This document shows positions 16,083 through 25,536 of a stretch of DNA of 32,643 bases, one piece after another. Where the stretch lies: positions 1 to 32,643 of the forward strand of contig CALGPN010000053.1 of the NCBI GenBank assembly GCA_937960435.1, written 5' to 3'. A model generated the notes under the pieces. It was not told the DNA's origin. It saw nothing but the letters and a program-made list of their open reading frames with translations, and did no database searches. The stretch's first letter is position 1. The number at the start of each line of letters is the position of its first letter. The DNA is from an uncultured Desulfosoma sp. (GTDB lineage: Bacteria > Desulfobacterota > Syntrophobacteria > Syntrophobacterales > DSM-9756). Position numbers and translations under genes: made by a program.

Positions 16083-16158
16083 TGGCGGGCGACCCGGGGA
16101 TCGAACCCGGGACCTTTGGTTCCGGAGACCAACGCTCTCTCCACTGAGCTAGTCGCCC
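16083..16158 (-). tRNA. tRNA-Arg(CCG)
   Basis: A 76-base cloverleaf on the minus strand with encoded CCA. Acceptor GGGCGAC/GTCGCCC pairs perfectly, followed by discriminator G and CCA. The D-stem is GCTC/GAGC. The anticodon stem TTGGT/ACCAA carries loop CTCCGGA, so the anticodon is CCG, reading CGG codons. The T arm is CCGGG-TTCGATC-CCCGG. All stems are intact, with no sign of an intron or truncation. Confidence 0.96.
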
Positions 16159-16188
16159 GTGCCGGAATGGTGTTTCGGTGCCGCGCCG

Positions 16189-16217
16189 CTTGTATCACAT
16201 GGCTGGGGTCCTGTCAA
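16189..16217 (-). promoter_or_regulatory. sigma-70 promoter of tRNA-Arg
   Basis: On the minus strand TTGACA (16217-16212) is separated by exactly 17 bases from TACAAG (16194-16189, 4 of 6 matches to TATAAT). Transcription would start about 20-25 bases before the mature tRNA 5' end at 16158. Confidence 0.8.
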
Positions 16218-16440
16218 CGTCGGGTGGCGCCGGCGCGGCCCTTCCCATGGCATCCGAGACGCCGACCCAGTGTCCCGCGCGTCGTTTCGGCGTCACCCGC
16301 CATAAGGCCCGTTCTTTCCCCCGGTGGAAGAAGCGCCAATCGAGACGAAGGCTCATCGAAATGTCGAGCGTCGAAAGCCGCGACTGCGGGGCGGGTGTCC
16401 CCCTGAGGCTTCGGGCCCCCTCAGGGCCGGGCTTCACAGA

Positions 16441-16875
16441 TCAATCCTCGTCCTTGTCCTCCGCCGCGGACATCCAACTTTCCAGCTCTTCGAGCACGTA
16501 ATGGACCAGCGCGGCCGCCTCCCAAAGGCAGCCGAGAACGGAGGCGAAGGCGCTGTCCGTCACGCGGCTCTGCCCATGGGCGACGGTTTCCACCATGCAG
16601 CGGGCGTCGTTCACATAGCCCATGGCGGGTTGGAGCCTCTCTTCGAAGTCCACGATCTTTTCGGTGTAGAGCCGGCACTTATTGATTTCATGCCAGGCCT
16701 GGGCCAAATCGTCCATGAGCTGCACCGTCGAGAGGGCGCGCAGACATATCTCGTTTTGGGTGCGCTCGATGAGCCTTAAGGCTTCGTAGAGGTGTTCGAC
16801 GGCCTTTGCGAGCTCCGGGGCGCCAAGGGAAACAGGTTCCATCGGCAGCGGTGTGTACAGAAAAAACTCGTCCAT
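16441..16875 (-). CDS. hypothetical helical protein
   Basis: A 144-residue acidic protein that I do not recognise. It is almost entirely helical by pattern (LAKAVEHLYEALRLIERTQN and similar heptad-like stretches) with a charged tail SAAEDKDED. No signal peptide, membrane segment or catalytic motif is visible. ATG 16875 is preceded by GGGGGAGGGGG, a plausible ribosome site; an in-frame TTG at 16881 is less likely. It stands alone, upstream of the tRNA gene on the same strand and probably independently transcribed. Confidence 0.7.
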   Translation of the reverse strand: MDEFFLYTPLPMEPVSLGAPELAKAVEHLYEALRLIERTQNEICLRALSTVQLMDDLAQAWHEINKCRLYTEKIVDFEERLQPAMGYVNDARCMVETVAHGQSRVTDSAFASVLGCLWEAAALVHYVLEELESWMSAAEDKDED

Positions 16876-17414
16876 GGGCAACCCCCTCCCCCTCGGCCGG
16901 CCAAAACGCAGCCCGAAAGCCCGTTGCGACCGGAAAGCGAACCCGCCGCCGTTTTTTTCCCCTTAAAGCCCCCATTCTCCTTTGCGGCGGCTGAGACGAA
17001 ATGTCCTTTGGACAAAGCGGGAAGGTCAAAGCTTCGCGGCACCCTATGACCCACCCCCAAAAGAGACGGACTGCCGACGGCCATCTATGGACTCGTCCCT
17101 TTCGCTGCCTTCGACGGAGACGTTCTCATCTTCTCGCCAAGCTTTTCAAAAAACTCAAATGGAAAATGGAGAGGTCGCGTGAGCCTCCCAAACCTTCGGT
17201 TTCGCCGACCCCGACCCTGTGCCGCCGCCTCGAAAAATCGCGCCAGGGACATGGCCCCCTTCGCCCCTTCGACGCGCTCTTTTCCTGAGGTTCGGGGATG
17301 GGTTCTTTTTCTCAAGTTTTGAGCGGGTCGTGACGATTAAGACAATGATGCCTTCAACGGAGCAGAACCGGCATTCACGATTGGATCGCCAGACAGAGGT
17401 ACGGTAACCGTTTT
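16876..17414. other. intergenic region without recognisable gene
   Basis: About 540 bases separate two hypothetical genes. Several short frames on both strands (for example 17001-17288 plus and 17085-17315 minus) are Arg/Pro-rich, lack ribosome sites and contradict each other, so I call none. Confidence 0.55.
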
Positions 17415-17750
17415 ATGGGCTACGTCTTGGAGCAGACATCGCCGGTGACGGCGGAAGCCAAAGGTCGCCGGTTCTATTTTTTGACCTTCCAAGGGCGGCT
17501 TCGGCTGGATCGTTTTCGGGACATCGCCTTTGAAGCGATCTATGAACCTTTCGACGGGTGGAAAATTCATCGTGCATCCGACATGGAAGCCTTTCGAAAC
17601 GCGGTGCCCGACGGTTATTTCCAGGCCTTTTGCTTGGATGTCCTGAAAGAATGCCACATGGATTCCATGGTCCGATGGCAGTTGGAACCCAAAGACGGCA
17701 AGCTCCACATCCACAAGCACCGGGCCCTCATTTCACAAAGTCTCCCGTGA
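17415..17750 (+). CDS. hypothetical protein
   Basis: A 111-residue protein with ordinary codon use and a balanced composition (GYVLEQTSPVTAEAKGRRFY, then FLTFQGRLRLDRFRDIAFEA). It has a mixed alpha/beta pattern and no signal or membrane segment. I do not recognise the family. The ribosome site is weak (AGAGGTACGG, rather far upstream). It is convergent with the DUF1848 gene; in the gap an inverted repeat CCGGAGG/CCTCCGG (17770-17802) without a T-run might act as a shared weak terminator. Confidence 0.6.
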   Translation: MGYVLEQTSPVTAEAKGRRFYFLTFQGRLRLDRFRDIAFEAIYEPFDGWKIHRASDMEAFRNAVPDGYFQAFCLDVLKECHMDSMVRWQLEPKDGKLHIHKHRALISQSLP

Positions 17751-17849
17751 AAAGTCCAGCGGCCGATGTCCGGAGGGTCTGTTGCCGGGTCGGTGCCTCC
17801 GGCCGTGCCGGTAAACCGCGCCCCTAAACCCTGCCTGCCCGGAGCAGAC

Positions 17850-18740
17850 TCAGGCCGCCGGGTTGGCGTAACAGTAAAGGCATCGGTGCCGACAGCGATG
17901 GGCGCGGTAGGACCCCACATCCTTAGAGGTATGGCATCCGCAGCCTAAGGATCGGCGCTGGCCCGCATCGGGCCGGTGGGAAAGGCCCAGGGGACCGTAC
18001 ACGGCTTCCATCCATCGGTGCGACAGGCACGCCGACGCCTCCAACCCTTGAACCCTTCCGCCGAGCCCATCCAGCAGGGATTTTTGGCAACACAAAGCGA
18101 GGCGGATGCCTAAAGGAGAGAGTTTTTCCTGCACCCAGGCCAAGACCTCCCCCTTTTCGGAATCGGTGAGGTCCACGAATCGGCATGAGCCCCGCCCCGT
18201 CGCCCGCCGAGCGATTTTCTTGTAGATATGGGTAAAACTTGTGACACATTTTCGGATCTCCGCCCGCGCCATGGCCTCCCCGATCCTTTCCAGGTCCTGC
18301 AGGTTGTGCTGGAGCCCTCGGGTTTCCGTTTGGTAAAAACAGATGGGATCGAAGCGCCAGCAGACGGCTTCGGGAGAAACCAAGGCGGTCAGCTCCCGGA
18401 TGTGGCGTAGCCTTTCCCGCAAGGGCCGGACGTTAGGTTCCAGAAGCGGGTTTTCCGAATTCACCGTGAAGTGAAAAAGCAGCCGATATCCTTTGCGAAG
18501 GAGTGCGGGGCCGTAGTCTCCGCGGAGGAAAGGCCCATAATCCTTGGACCAGAACACAATGACCGGCGCCGATTGCGGATCGGCCGGGATGCGGCTGAGA
18601 CGGCCGTTGAAGGGGTTGGCGACGGAAAAAGCCTTCGCGCAAATGCCGTCCATGAACCAATCCATAAAAAAGGCCGGGATGTCCGTCCGTCGGGAAGCGG
18701 ATAAAACCACGGGGGAGGGGGGGTCAAAGGCATCGGCCAT
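17850..18740 (-). CDS. DUF1848 family protein with C-terminal Cys cluster
   Basis: A 296-residue protein with the DUF1848 hallmarks: LSASRRTDIPAFF at the N-terminus, VFWSKDYGPF, CWRFDPICFY, and the C-terminal CGCHTSKDVGSY followed by HRCRHRCLYCYANP. The Cys cluster probably binds an iron-sulfur or other metal centre; the family is distantly radical-SAM-like, with no known reaction. Starts at ATG 18740, GTG 18746 or GTG 18710 are possible; the last best fits the family N-terminus but lacks a ribosome site. Its 5' end meets the divergent DUF72 gene on the same CCATGG, so its promoter would lie inside that gene. Confidence 0.88.
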   Translation of the reverse strand: MADAFDPPSPVVLSASRRTDIPAFFMDWFMDGICAKAFSVANPFNGRLSRIPADPQSAPVIVFWSKDYGPFLRGDYGPALLRKGYRLLFHFTVNSENPLLEPNVRPLRERLRHIRELTALVSPEAVCWRFDPICFYQTETRGLQHNLQDLERIGEAMARAEIRKCVTSFTHIYKKIARRATGRGSCRFVDLTDSEKGEVLAWVQEKLSPLGIRLALCCQKSLLDGLGGRVQGLEASACLSHRWMEAVYGPLGLSHRPDAGQRRSLGCGCHTSKDVGSYRAHRCRHRCLYCYANPAA

Positions 18741-19497
18741 GGACACGCCTTATCGCATCGGCACATCGGGATGGAACTACGCCCACTGGCGCGGACGATT
18801 CTATCCGGAAAAACTTCCGGCTTCCAAGTGGCTTGCCCACTACGCGACCCACTTCGACACCGTCGAGTGCAACGCCACTTTCTACCGGCTCCCCTCGGAA
18901 AAAACGTTCCAGAACTGGAAAGCCTCCACCCCCAAGGGGTTTCTGTGGGCCCTCAAAGCCTCCCGCCTGATCACCCATTACCGGCGTCTGCAAGATGTTC
19001 AGGGACCGCTCGAGGAGTTCCTTTCCCGAGCCCGTCTGCTCGGCGAGAAGCTCGGGCCGGTCCTTTTTCAGCTGCCGCCAAGCCTCCATTACGACGAGGC
19101 CCTTTTCGAGGATTTCGCCTCGCTCCTGTCGCCTCTTTCGGAGGCCGCCGTGGAAGTGCGCCACCGCTCGTGGATCGACGACCGCTTTTTGCGGCAGCTT
19201 CAGGCTCATGGGCTGGCTTTCTGTCTTTCGGACACGGCCGGTCGATACCCTTTTCATGAAGCCGTGACCGCGGACTTTGTCTACATCCGGCTCCACGGCT
19301 CGCAAAAACTCTACGCCTCCAGCTATTCGGAAGCTGAACTCCACCTCTGGGCCGAAAAAATCGCCTCATGGAACCGCCCGACTTATGTCTACTTCGATAA
19401 CGACTTCGAGGCCCACGCCGTCTTCAACGCCCGGCGCCTTAGAGAAATCCTTGGGGCTTGTCTCGGGCCGCTTCCGGCGGCATCGAAGAAAGTCTAG
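18739..19497 (+). CDS. DUF72 family protein (YecE-like)
   Basis: A 252-residue TIM-barrel-type protein of unknown activity. Family blocks: YRIGTSGWNYAHWRGRFYPE at the start, FDTVECNATFYRLPSEKTF, FQLPPSLHYD, AVEVRHRSW, DFVYIRLHGS and TYVYFDNDFEAHAVFNA at the end. ATG 18739 is immediately before the conserved YRIGTSGW; the longer in-frame extension to 18544 only overlaps the DUF1848 gene. The ribosome site is poor (AAAGG, 9 bases away). It is divergent from and overlaps the DUF1848 start by two bases; DUF72 and DUF1848 pairing may be functional but is unproven. Confidence 0.9.
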   Translation: MDTPYRIGTSGWNYAHWRGRFYPEKLPASKWLAHYATHFDTVECNATFYRLPSEKTFQNWKASTPKGFLWALKASRLITHYRRLQDVQGPLEEFLSRARLLGEKLGPVLFQLPPSLHYDEALFEDFASLLSPLSEAAVEVRHRSWIDDRFLRQLQAHGLAFCLSDTAGRYPFHEAVTADFVYIRLHGSQKLYASSYSEAELHLWAEKIASWNRPTYVYFDNDFEAHAVFNARRLREILGACLGPLPAASKKV

Positions 19498-19572
19498 CGA
19501 TTTGGATGTGTCTTGTGTTAAGGGTCGTGAGGCCTCCAACGGGGCCTGATTGTTTGGTGACTGAGGTAGCCC

Positions 19573-21495
19573 ATGACCCCGCAGAATCCGGAACAGGACC
19601 TACGCCTTCAGAGAGCTTACTTTGAGGCCATTTTCCAAAACACTCCCGATGCGGTAGCCATCCTGGACGCCCAAGACCGGGTGGTCATGATCAACAAAGC
19701 CTTCACCACCCTGTTTCAGTATACTCCGGAAGAAGCCCGAGGCGTTCCCATCAACGAACTCGTTGCGCGGCGGCGCATGCGCCGCGAGGCAGAGGCCTTT
19801 TCCGCCAAGGCGCTCCAAGGTCAATCTTTTGAAGTGGAAACGGTTCGCGAACGCAAGGACGGCTCTCTGGTGGACGTGGCCATCGTGGTGGCCCCGGTCT
19901 TCATCGACGGCCGTATGGCGGCCATTTACGCCGGCTACAGAGACATTTCGAAACGCAAACAGGCGGAACGCGCTCTGCGCGAGGTGGACGAAAAGTACCG
20001 GCTCATCGTGGACCATTCCAACGACGCCATTTTCGTTGTCCAAGACGAACAGATCCGTTTCTGGAATCCCCGTTTCCGGCAATTCACCGGCTACGAGGAT
20101 GAGGAGATCCCCCATCTTCCCATCAGCACGTTCATCCACCCGGAAGACCGAAACCCCGTTTTGTCGTTGCATCGGGATCGGCTGAGCGGCAAGACCGTGC
20201 CCAACACTTACAACTTTCGGGCGCTCACCAAAGACGGAAAGGTGCACTGGATCAACATCAACGCCATCGTCGTGCAATGGGACGGAAGGCCGGCGACCAT
20301 CAATTTCGCTAGGGATTTTACCCGGGAAAAGGAATTGGAAGCCCAGCTGGCTCACGCCCAGAAGATGGAGGCCGTAGGCACTCTGGCGGGAGGGATCGCC
20401 CACGATTTCAACAATCTTCTCCAAACCATCCAAGGTTATGCGGAACTGCTGGCCAACCAGTCCGAGCGCAGCGAAACCGACCAAAGGCGACTCCAAAAGA
20501 TTTTCGACGGCGTGCAGCGCGGCCGGGAACTCACCCGAAATCTCCTCACCTTCAGCCGGAAGATGGAGCCCCACCTTCGCCCCACGGACCTCAATCAAGA
20601 GCTCCATAAAATCAAGGATATTTTGACCCGCACCCTGCCCAAGATGATTCACGTGTCCGTGGAACCGGCCCCGAATCTTCCTTTGATTCACGCAGACCCA
20701 TCCCAGGTCGCCCAGGCCGTCATGAATCTGGCCGTCAACGCCAAAGACGCCATGCCCGACGGTGGGACCCTGACCTTGAAAACATCTCACGTCGTCCTGC
20801 CCGAAGGGCATCCTTCCGGGCTCAAACCCGGTCCCTATGTGTGCTTGAGCGTAGAAGACACAGGGACGGGCATCCCCGAAGACCTGCGCGATCGCATTTT
20901 TGAACCGTTTTTTACCACAAAACGACCCGGATCGGGCACAGGGCTGGGCCTTTCCATGGTTTACGGCATTATGGCCACCCACGAAGGGGCTGTCACGTGT
21001 CGCAGCCAATTGCACCGGGGAACGCGGTTCGATTGCTTTTTCCCCGCCTTGCCTGAGGCGGTTTCGACAACGGACGACCCAATCCCCCGGGAGAACCCTC
21101 AGCCGGGGCCCGGCAAAGGTACGGTTCTTTTGGTCGACGATGAGGAAAATCTCAGAGTCTCCGGCCGGGAAATGTTGGAATTTTTCGGCTACACGGTCTT
21201 GACCGCCGCCGACGGCGAAGAAGCGGTGGCCATTTATGAACGCGAATGGCACACCATCGACGTGGTCGTTCTCGACCTCATCATGCCCGGTATGGGCGGG
21301 AAAAAGTGTTTGGAGAAGCTCCTTACCATCCAACCCGAGGCCAAGGTCATTGTGGCCAGCGGATTTTCCGCCAACGATTCCATCCAGGACATCCTGATGG
21401 CCGGGGCGTTGGATTTTCTCGCCAAGCCCTATTCCGCGGACATCCTTTTGCAAAAACTGCAAAAAGCTCTCGCCTCGGGGCCTAATGGCCCATGA
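19573..21495 (+). CDS. hybrid sensor histidine kinase, PAS-PAS-HisKA-HATPase-receiver
   Basis: A 640-residue cytoplasmic hybrid kinase without membrane segments. Domain order: PAS about 10-130, PAS about 140-260, HisKA with [10 protein letters not shown] (phospho-acceptor His277), HATPase with NAKDAMP (N box), EDTGTGIP (G1), FEPFFTTK (F) and GTGLGLSMV (G2). The C-terminal receiver has acidic Asp522/Asp523, phospho-acceptor Asp568 in [12 protein letters not shown], and Lys618. The DFNN-type H-box is typical of delta-proteobacterial kinases. No separate response regulator is adjacent, so the output partner is unknown. The start has GAGGTAG before it. The 3' end overlaps the convergent emrB gene by 14 bases. 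Confidence 0.95.
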   Translation: MTPQNPEQDLRLQRAYFEAIFQNTPDAVAILDAQDRVVMINKAFTTLFQYTPEEARGVPINELVARRRMRREAEAFSAKALQGQSFEVETVRERKDGSLVDVAIVVAPVFIDGRMAAIYAGYRDISKRKQAERALREVDEKYRLIVDHSNDAIFVVQDEQIRFWNPRFRQFTGYEDEEIPHLPISTFIHPEDRNPVLSLHRDRLSGKTVPNTYNFRALTKDGKVHWININAIVVQWDGRPATINFARDFTREKELEAQLAHAQKMEAVGTLAGGIAHDFNNLLQTIQGYAELLANQSERSETDQRRLQKIFDGVQRGRELTRNLLTFSRKMEPHLRPTDLNQELHKIKDILTRTLPKMIHVSVEPAPNLPLIHADPSQVAQAVMNLAVNAKDAMPDGGTLTLKTSHVVLPEGHPSGLKPGPYVCLSVEDTGTGIPEDLRDRIFEPFFTTKRPGSGTGLGLSMVYGIMATHEGAVTCRSQLHRGTRFDCFFPALPEAVSTTDDPIPRENPQPGPGKGTVLLVDDEENLRVSGREMLEFFGYTVLTAADGEEAVAIYEREWHTIDVVVLDLIMPGMGGKKCLEKLLTIQPEAKVIVASGFSANDSIQDILMAGALDFLAKPYSADILLQKLQKALASGPNGP

Positions 21496-23035
21496 CCACG
21501 CCGGCCGGCTTTCGAGGTCCGCGCATGACGAAGGTCAGCGGCACCAGAGCCGCGGTGAACCAGGCGAAAAGCCAGAACGTGTCGTTGAAAGCCATCATGG
21601 CGGCCTGCCGGATCGTTTCCTGATAGACGGCGGCCAAGGCTGCCTTGCGGTCATAAAACGAGGCCGGGTCCCCACCCGTCAAGGCCATGATCTTGTTGAC
21701 GGCCATCTGGTAGGGCTTGTCGAAGGGGGTGAGCCGGTCCACCAGCATGTTCTGGTGCCATTGGGACCGTTGAGAAAGCACCGTGGTGCTGAACGCCACA
21801 CCGAAACTACCTCCGAGGTTGCGCAGCAAATTGAAGATCCCCGTGGCGTTGCCCATGTGCTCCCGGGGAATATTCACGTAGGTGGCGGCCGCAAGGGGCA
21901 CGAAAAACAAGCCCATCCCCAGGGCCTGAACGATCCGCGGCCACGCCGCGGTAAAAAAGTCGACCTGCAGATTGAACCGGGACATGAGCGTCAGGGCCGC
22001 CGCCGCCAGCGTGAGTCCCACGGCGAGAAGACGGCTGGGCCGGACGCCGCGTTTCATGAGCATGCCTGCTACGGGCATGATCATGAGGCTGGCCAACCCG
22101 CCAGGCCCCAGGACCAGCCCGGCCCACAAGGCGGTGTAACCCATCAGATTTTGCAGGTAGAGCGGCAGCAGGACGATGCTCCCGAACAGGCAGAAATAGC
22201 CGGTAAACATGATCACGTTGCCAGCGGCGAAGGTGGAATCCCTAAAGACCCTGAGATCGACCACGGGATGGGCCGCCCGAAGCTCCACGATGATAAAGGT
22301 GGTGAGAGCCACCACGGCGATCACGGTGAGCGTGACGATGAAATGGGACTCGAACCAGTCTTCTCTTTGCCCTTTGTCGAGCACCACCTGGAGGCAGCCG
22401 AGTCCCACCGTCAGGAGTCCCAGACCCCAATGGTCGATGCGCACCGCCCGCGCCCGAATGTAGGGCGGGTCGTGGATGGTGAGCATCGCCATAAAAACGG
22501 CCAGGAATCCCATGGGCACGTTGATGTAAAAAACCCACCGCCACGACCAGTTGTCCGTGATGAACCCGCCCAGGACAGGTCCCAGGATCGGGGCGAACAC
22601 CACGCCCATCCCGAAAACGGCCATGGCCACCCCGTGTTCTCGCACGGGAAAAGTCTCCAGGAGGATGGCTTGGGACAGAGGCTGGAGCCCCCCGCCGCCC
22701 AGACCCTGGAGCACCCGCGCAAGGACCAGGACCTTCAGGGATGGAGCGGCCCCGCACAGGACCGAGCTCGCCGTGAACATCACGATGGAAAAGAGCAGGT
22801 AATTTCGCCGCCCGAAAATACTTGCCAGCCAGCCGGTAATGGGAATGATCACGGCGTTGGACACCAGGTATGAGGTGAGCACCCACGTCACTTCATCCAC
22901 CCCGGCGTTCAGGCTCCCCTGAATGTGAGGCAGGGAAACGTTCACCACGCTCGTGTCCATGACTTCGATAAACGTGGGGATGATGACGGTGAGCGCAACG
23001 GCCCACTTGCGCCCGTCCGGGTTCGCCGCGCTCAT
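21482..23035 (-). CDS. emrB: EmrB/QacA-type MFS drug efflux transporter (DHA2, 14 TM)
   Basis: A 517-residue inner-membrane proton-driven exporter with about 14 hydrophobic segments. DHA2 motifs: DTSVVNVSLPHIQGSL in TM1, WVLTSYLVSNAVIIPITGWL, GRRNYLLFS (motif A), RVLQGLGGG (motif B) and GPVLGGFI (motif C). It would form a tripartite pump with the adaptor encoded just upstream and an outer-membrane TolC protein that is not in this window. The start overlaps the emrA stop (ATGA). Exact substrates cannot be read from the sequence. Confidence 0.95.
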   Translation of the reverse strand: MSAANPDGRKWAVALTVIIPTFIEVMDTSVVNVSLPHIQGSLNAGVDEVTWVLTSYLVSNAVIIPITGWLASIFGRRNYLLFSIVMFTASSVLCGAAPSLKVLVLARVLQGLGGGGLQPLSQAILLETFPVREHGVAMAVFGMGVVFAPILGPVLGGFITDNWSWRWVFYINVPMGFLAVFMAMLTIHDPPYIRARAVRIDHWGLGLLTVGLGCLQVVLDKGQREDWFESHFIVTLTVIAVVALTTFIIVELRAAHPVVDLRVFRDSTFAAGNVIMFTGYFCLFGSIVLLPLYLQNLMGYTALWAGLVLGPGGLASLMIMPVAGMLMKRGVRPSRLLAVGLTLAAAALTLMSRFNLQVDFFTAAWPRIVQALGMGLFFVPLAAATYVNIPREHMGNATGIFNLLRNLGGSFGVAFSTTVLSQRSQWHQNMLVDRLTPFDKPYQMAVNKIMALTGGDPASFYDRKAALAAVYQETIRQAAMMAFNDTFWLFAWFTAALVPLTFVMRGPRKPAGVVMGH

Positions 23036-24306
23036 CGGGAAGCTCTCTGGGACGGCAGGCGCAACCGCGGCCCGCTCTGATCGGACGTGTCGACGGTCAC
23101 TTCCAACGAAAAACCGAGGCGCAGGGGGTATTGCGGGGTGAACGGTTCCGTGAGCCGGATTTTCACCGGCACGCGCTGGGTGATCTTGATCCAGTTGCCT
23201 GTGGCGTTTTCCGGCGGCAGCAACGAAAATGCCGCCCCGGTACCCGCTCGAATGCCTTCGACCGTCCCCGAGAAGCGCCGCCCGGGATAGCAGTCGGCTC
23301 GAATGGTCACCGGTTGGCCGAGGCGGATCTTTTCGACCTGGGTTTCCTTAAAATTGGCTTCCACGTAGACGTCCTGAAGGGGCACCACGGCCAGCAGGGG
23401 TTGTCCCGGCACGATTCTGTCTCCGACTTGGACCTTCTTTTGAGCCACGTAGCCGGAAATCGGCGCGGCGATGCGGCAGTAGGACAGGTTCAATCGGGCG
23501 CTGTCCCGGCGGGCTTCCAATTCTCTTTCATGGGCCTGCAGGGCCTTGAGGCGCCCCTGTTCCACGCGGACCTGGAGGCGCCCCGCCTGAGCCTCGGCAA
23601 GACGGGCCTCCGCCTTGGCCGCCTCTTTTTCCGCCGCGTCCAAACCGGCACGTGCGGCCCGATTCCTTGCCTCGGACGCCCCCAGGGCCGCTTCCGCTTT
23701 GGACAGAACCGTTTTCATGCGATCCCGGTCCCGCACCGACGAGGCCCCTTGGGCCGCCAGGGCATCGAATCTTTCCCAGTCGCGTTTCGCATGGTGGTAT
23801 TCGGCCAGAACCCCGTCGTGCTGCCTGGCCGTCTCTTCCACGTTTTCCTGCGCCACCCGGACCTGGGCTTGGGCAGCGTTCCAGGCCGCCTGAGCGGCGT
23901 TAACGGCGGCCAGTGTCGTCGCTTCCACGTATTCCACGGTGACCCGGGCCGATTGGACTTCGGCCTGGACCCGGGCCAAAGCCGCTTCCACTTCGTTGAG
24001 CTGCGCCTGGAAGTCGGCCGGGTCCAACTCGATGAGGGTTTGGCCTTGGGCGACCGGGTCGTCGTTTTCCACAAGGATCGCTGCAATGGTGCCGGGAACT
24101 CTTGAAGATACCGTGGCCGGATCGGCCATGACGTAGGCGTTGTCCGTGGACTCTTTCCCCCTCAGAAAAAACCACCAGTAGATTGCACCGGCCGCAAGGC
24201 CGAAGACGATGATGGCCCCGAAGAGGCGCTTGAGGTTTTGTTTGTTGTTCCGCCTCGGGGTGGCGGCACCCGGTTCCGAATGGCTCTGGGCTGAATTTTC
24301 CGCCAT
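23032..24306 (-). CDS. emrA: HlyD/EmrA-type membrane fusion protein
   Basis: A 424-residue periplasmic adaptor anchored by one membrane segment (about residues 25-45, LFGAIIVFGLAAGAIYWWFF). Features in order: TDNAYVMADPATVSSRVPG (first lipoyl half), a very long Ala/Glu-rich coiled-coil hairpin, APISGYVAQKKVQVGD (second lipoyl half) and the beta-barrel part with VEANFKETQVEKIRLGQPV. It links EmrB to an outer-membrane channel. ATG 24306 is chosen because it precedes a normal cytoplasmic tail; AGGAG lies rather far (14 bases) upstream, and longer frames to 24414 are possible. The coiled coil is larger than average for EmrA. No adjacent MarR or TetR regulator is seen. Confidence 0.93.
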   Translation of the reverse strand: MAENSAQSHSEPGAATPRRNNKQNLKRLFGAIIVFGLAAGAIYWWFFLRGKESTDNAYVMADPATVSSRVPGTIAAILVENDDPVAQGQTLIELDPADFQAQLNEVEAALARVQAEVQSARVTVEYVEATTLAAVNAAQAAWNAAQAQVRVAQENVEETARQHDGVLAEYHHAKRDWERFDALAAQGASSVRDRDRMKTVLSKAEAALGASEARNRAARAGLDAAEKEAAKAEARLAEAQAGRLQVRVEQGRLKALQAHERELEARRDSARLNLSYCRIAAPISGYVAQKKVQVGDRIVPGQPLLAVVPLQDVYVEANFKETQVEKIRLGQPVTIRADCYPGRRFSGTVEGIRAGTGAAFSLLPPENATGNWIKITQRVPVKIRLTEPFTPQYPLRLGFSLEVTVDTSDQSGPRLRLPSQRASR

Positions 24307-24449
24307 AGCCTGCGCCGTATCTCCTAGAAAAGTTTTCCCTGCCCCAAGGCTTTCTCTTCGCCGCTCCCCATGGACTTTCCCTCTCCTATGGCGCGGCGGG
24401 ATTTGGAACGTCAATGAAAAAAACGAGCGCCCCCGTTAAAGCTTTTCCC

Positions 24450-24479
24450 TTGACAGGGCTTTCTCTTGCCCATTACATG
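24450..24479 (+). promoter_or_regulatory. candidate promoter of glyQS
   Basis: A perfect TTGACA at 24450-24455 is followed after 18 bases by TACATG (24474-24479), a partial -10 box (3 of 6). The leader to glyQ would be about 105 bases. No T-box-like structure was recognised in it. Confidence 0.4.
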
Positions 24480-24589
24480 TTCAATTTTACAAGGTTTTCC
24501 GGAAGCTCAGAGGGATCTCCCGACCGAAGGGCCGTCGGAATGAAGTGTTTGTGCGGTGCAGGCCGATCCGATACAGGGAAGGAGTCGTC

Positions 24590-25474
<885 letters not shown>

Positions 25475-25536
25475 CGCTCGCCGGAGAGCTCAGGCGTTAG
25501 AACGATTTTTCCACTCAGGACGACACGAGGGATTCT

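Noticed and set aside
15689-16147. 152-codon plus-strand frame reaching into the tRNA gene
   Set aside because: It runs antisense through the tRNA-Arg cloverleaf and has no ribosome site or similarity.
16083-16158. tRNA-Arg as an integration site for a mobile element
   Set aside because: No integrase gene and no second copy of the tRNA 3' end were seen nearby.
21485-22873. 462-codon plus-strand frame opposite emrB
   Set aside because: It is rich in His, Gln and Gly, as expected for the complement of a membrane protein gene; the sense strand is a complete transporter.
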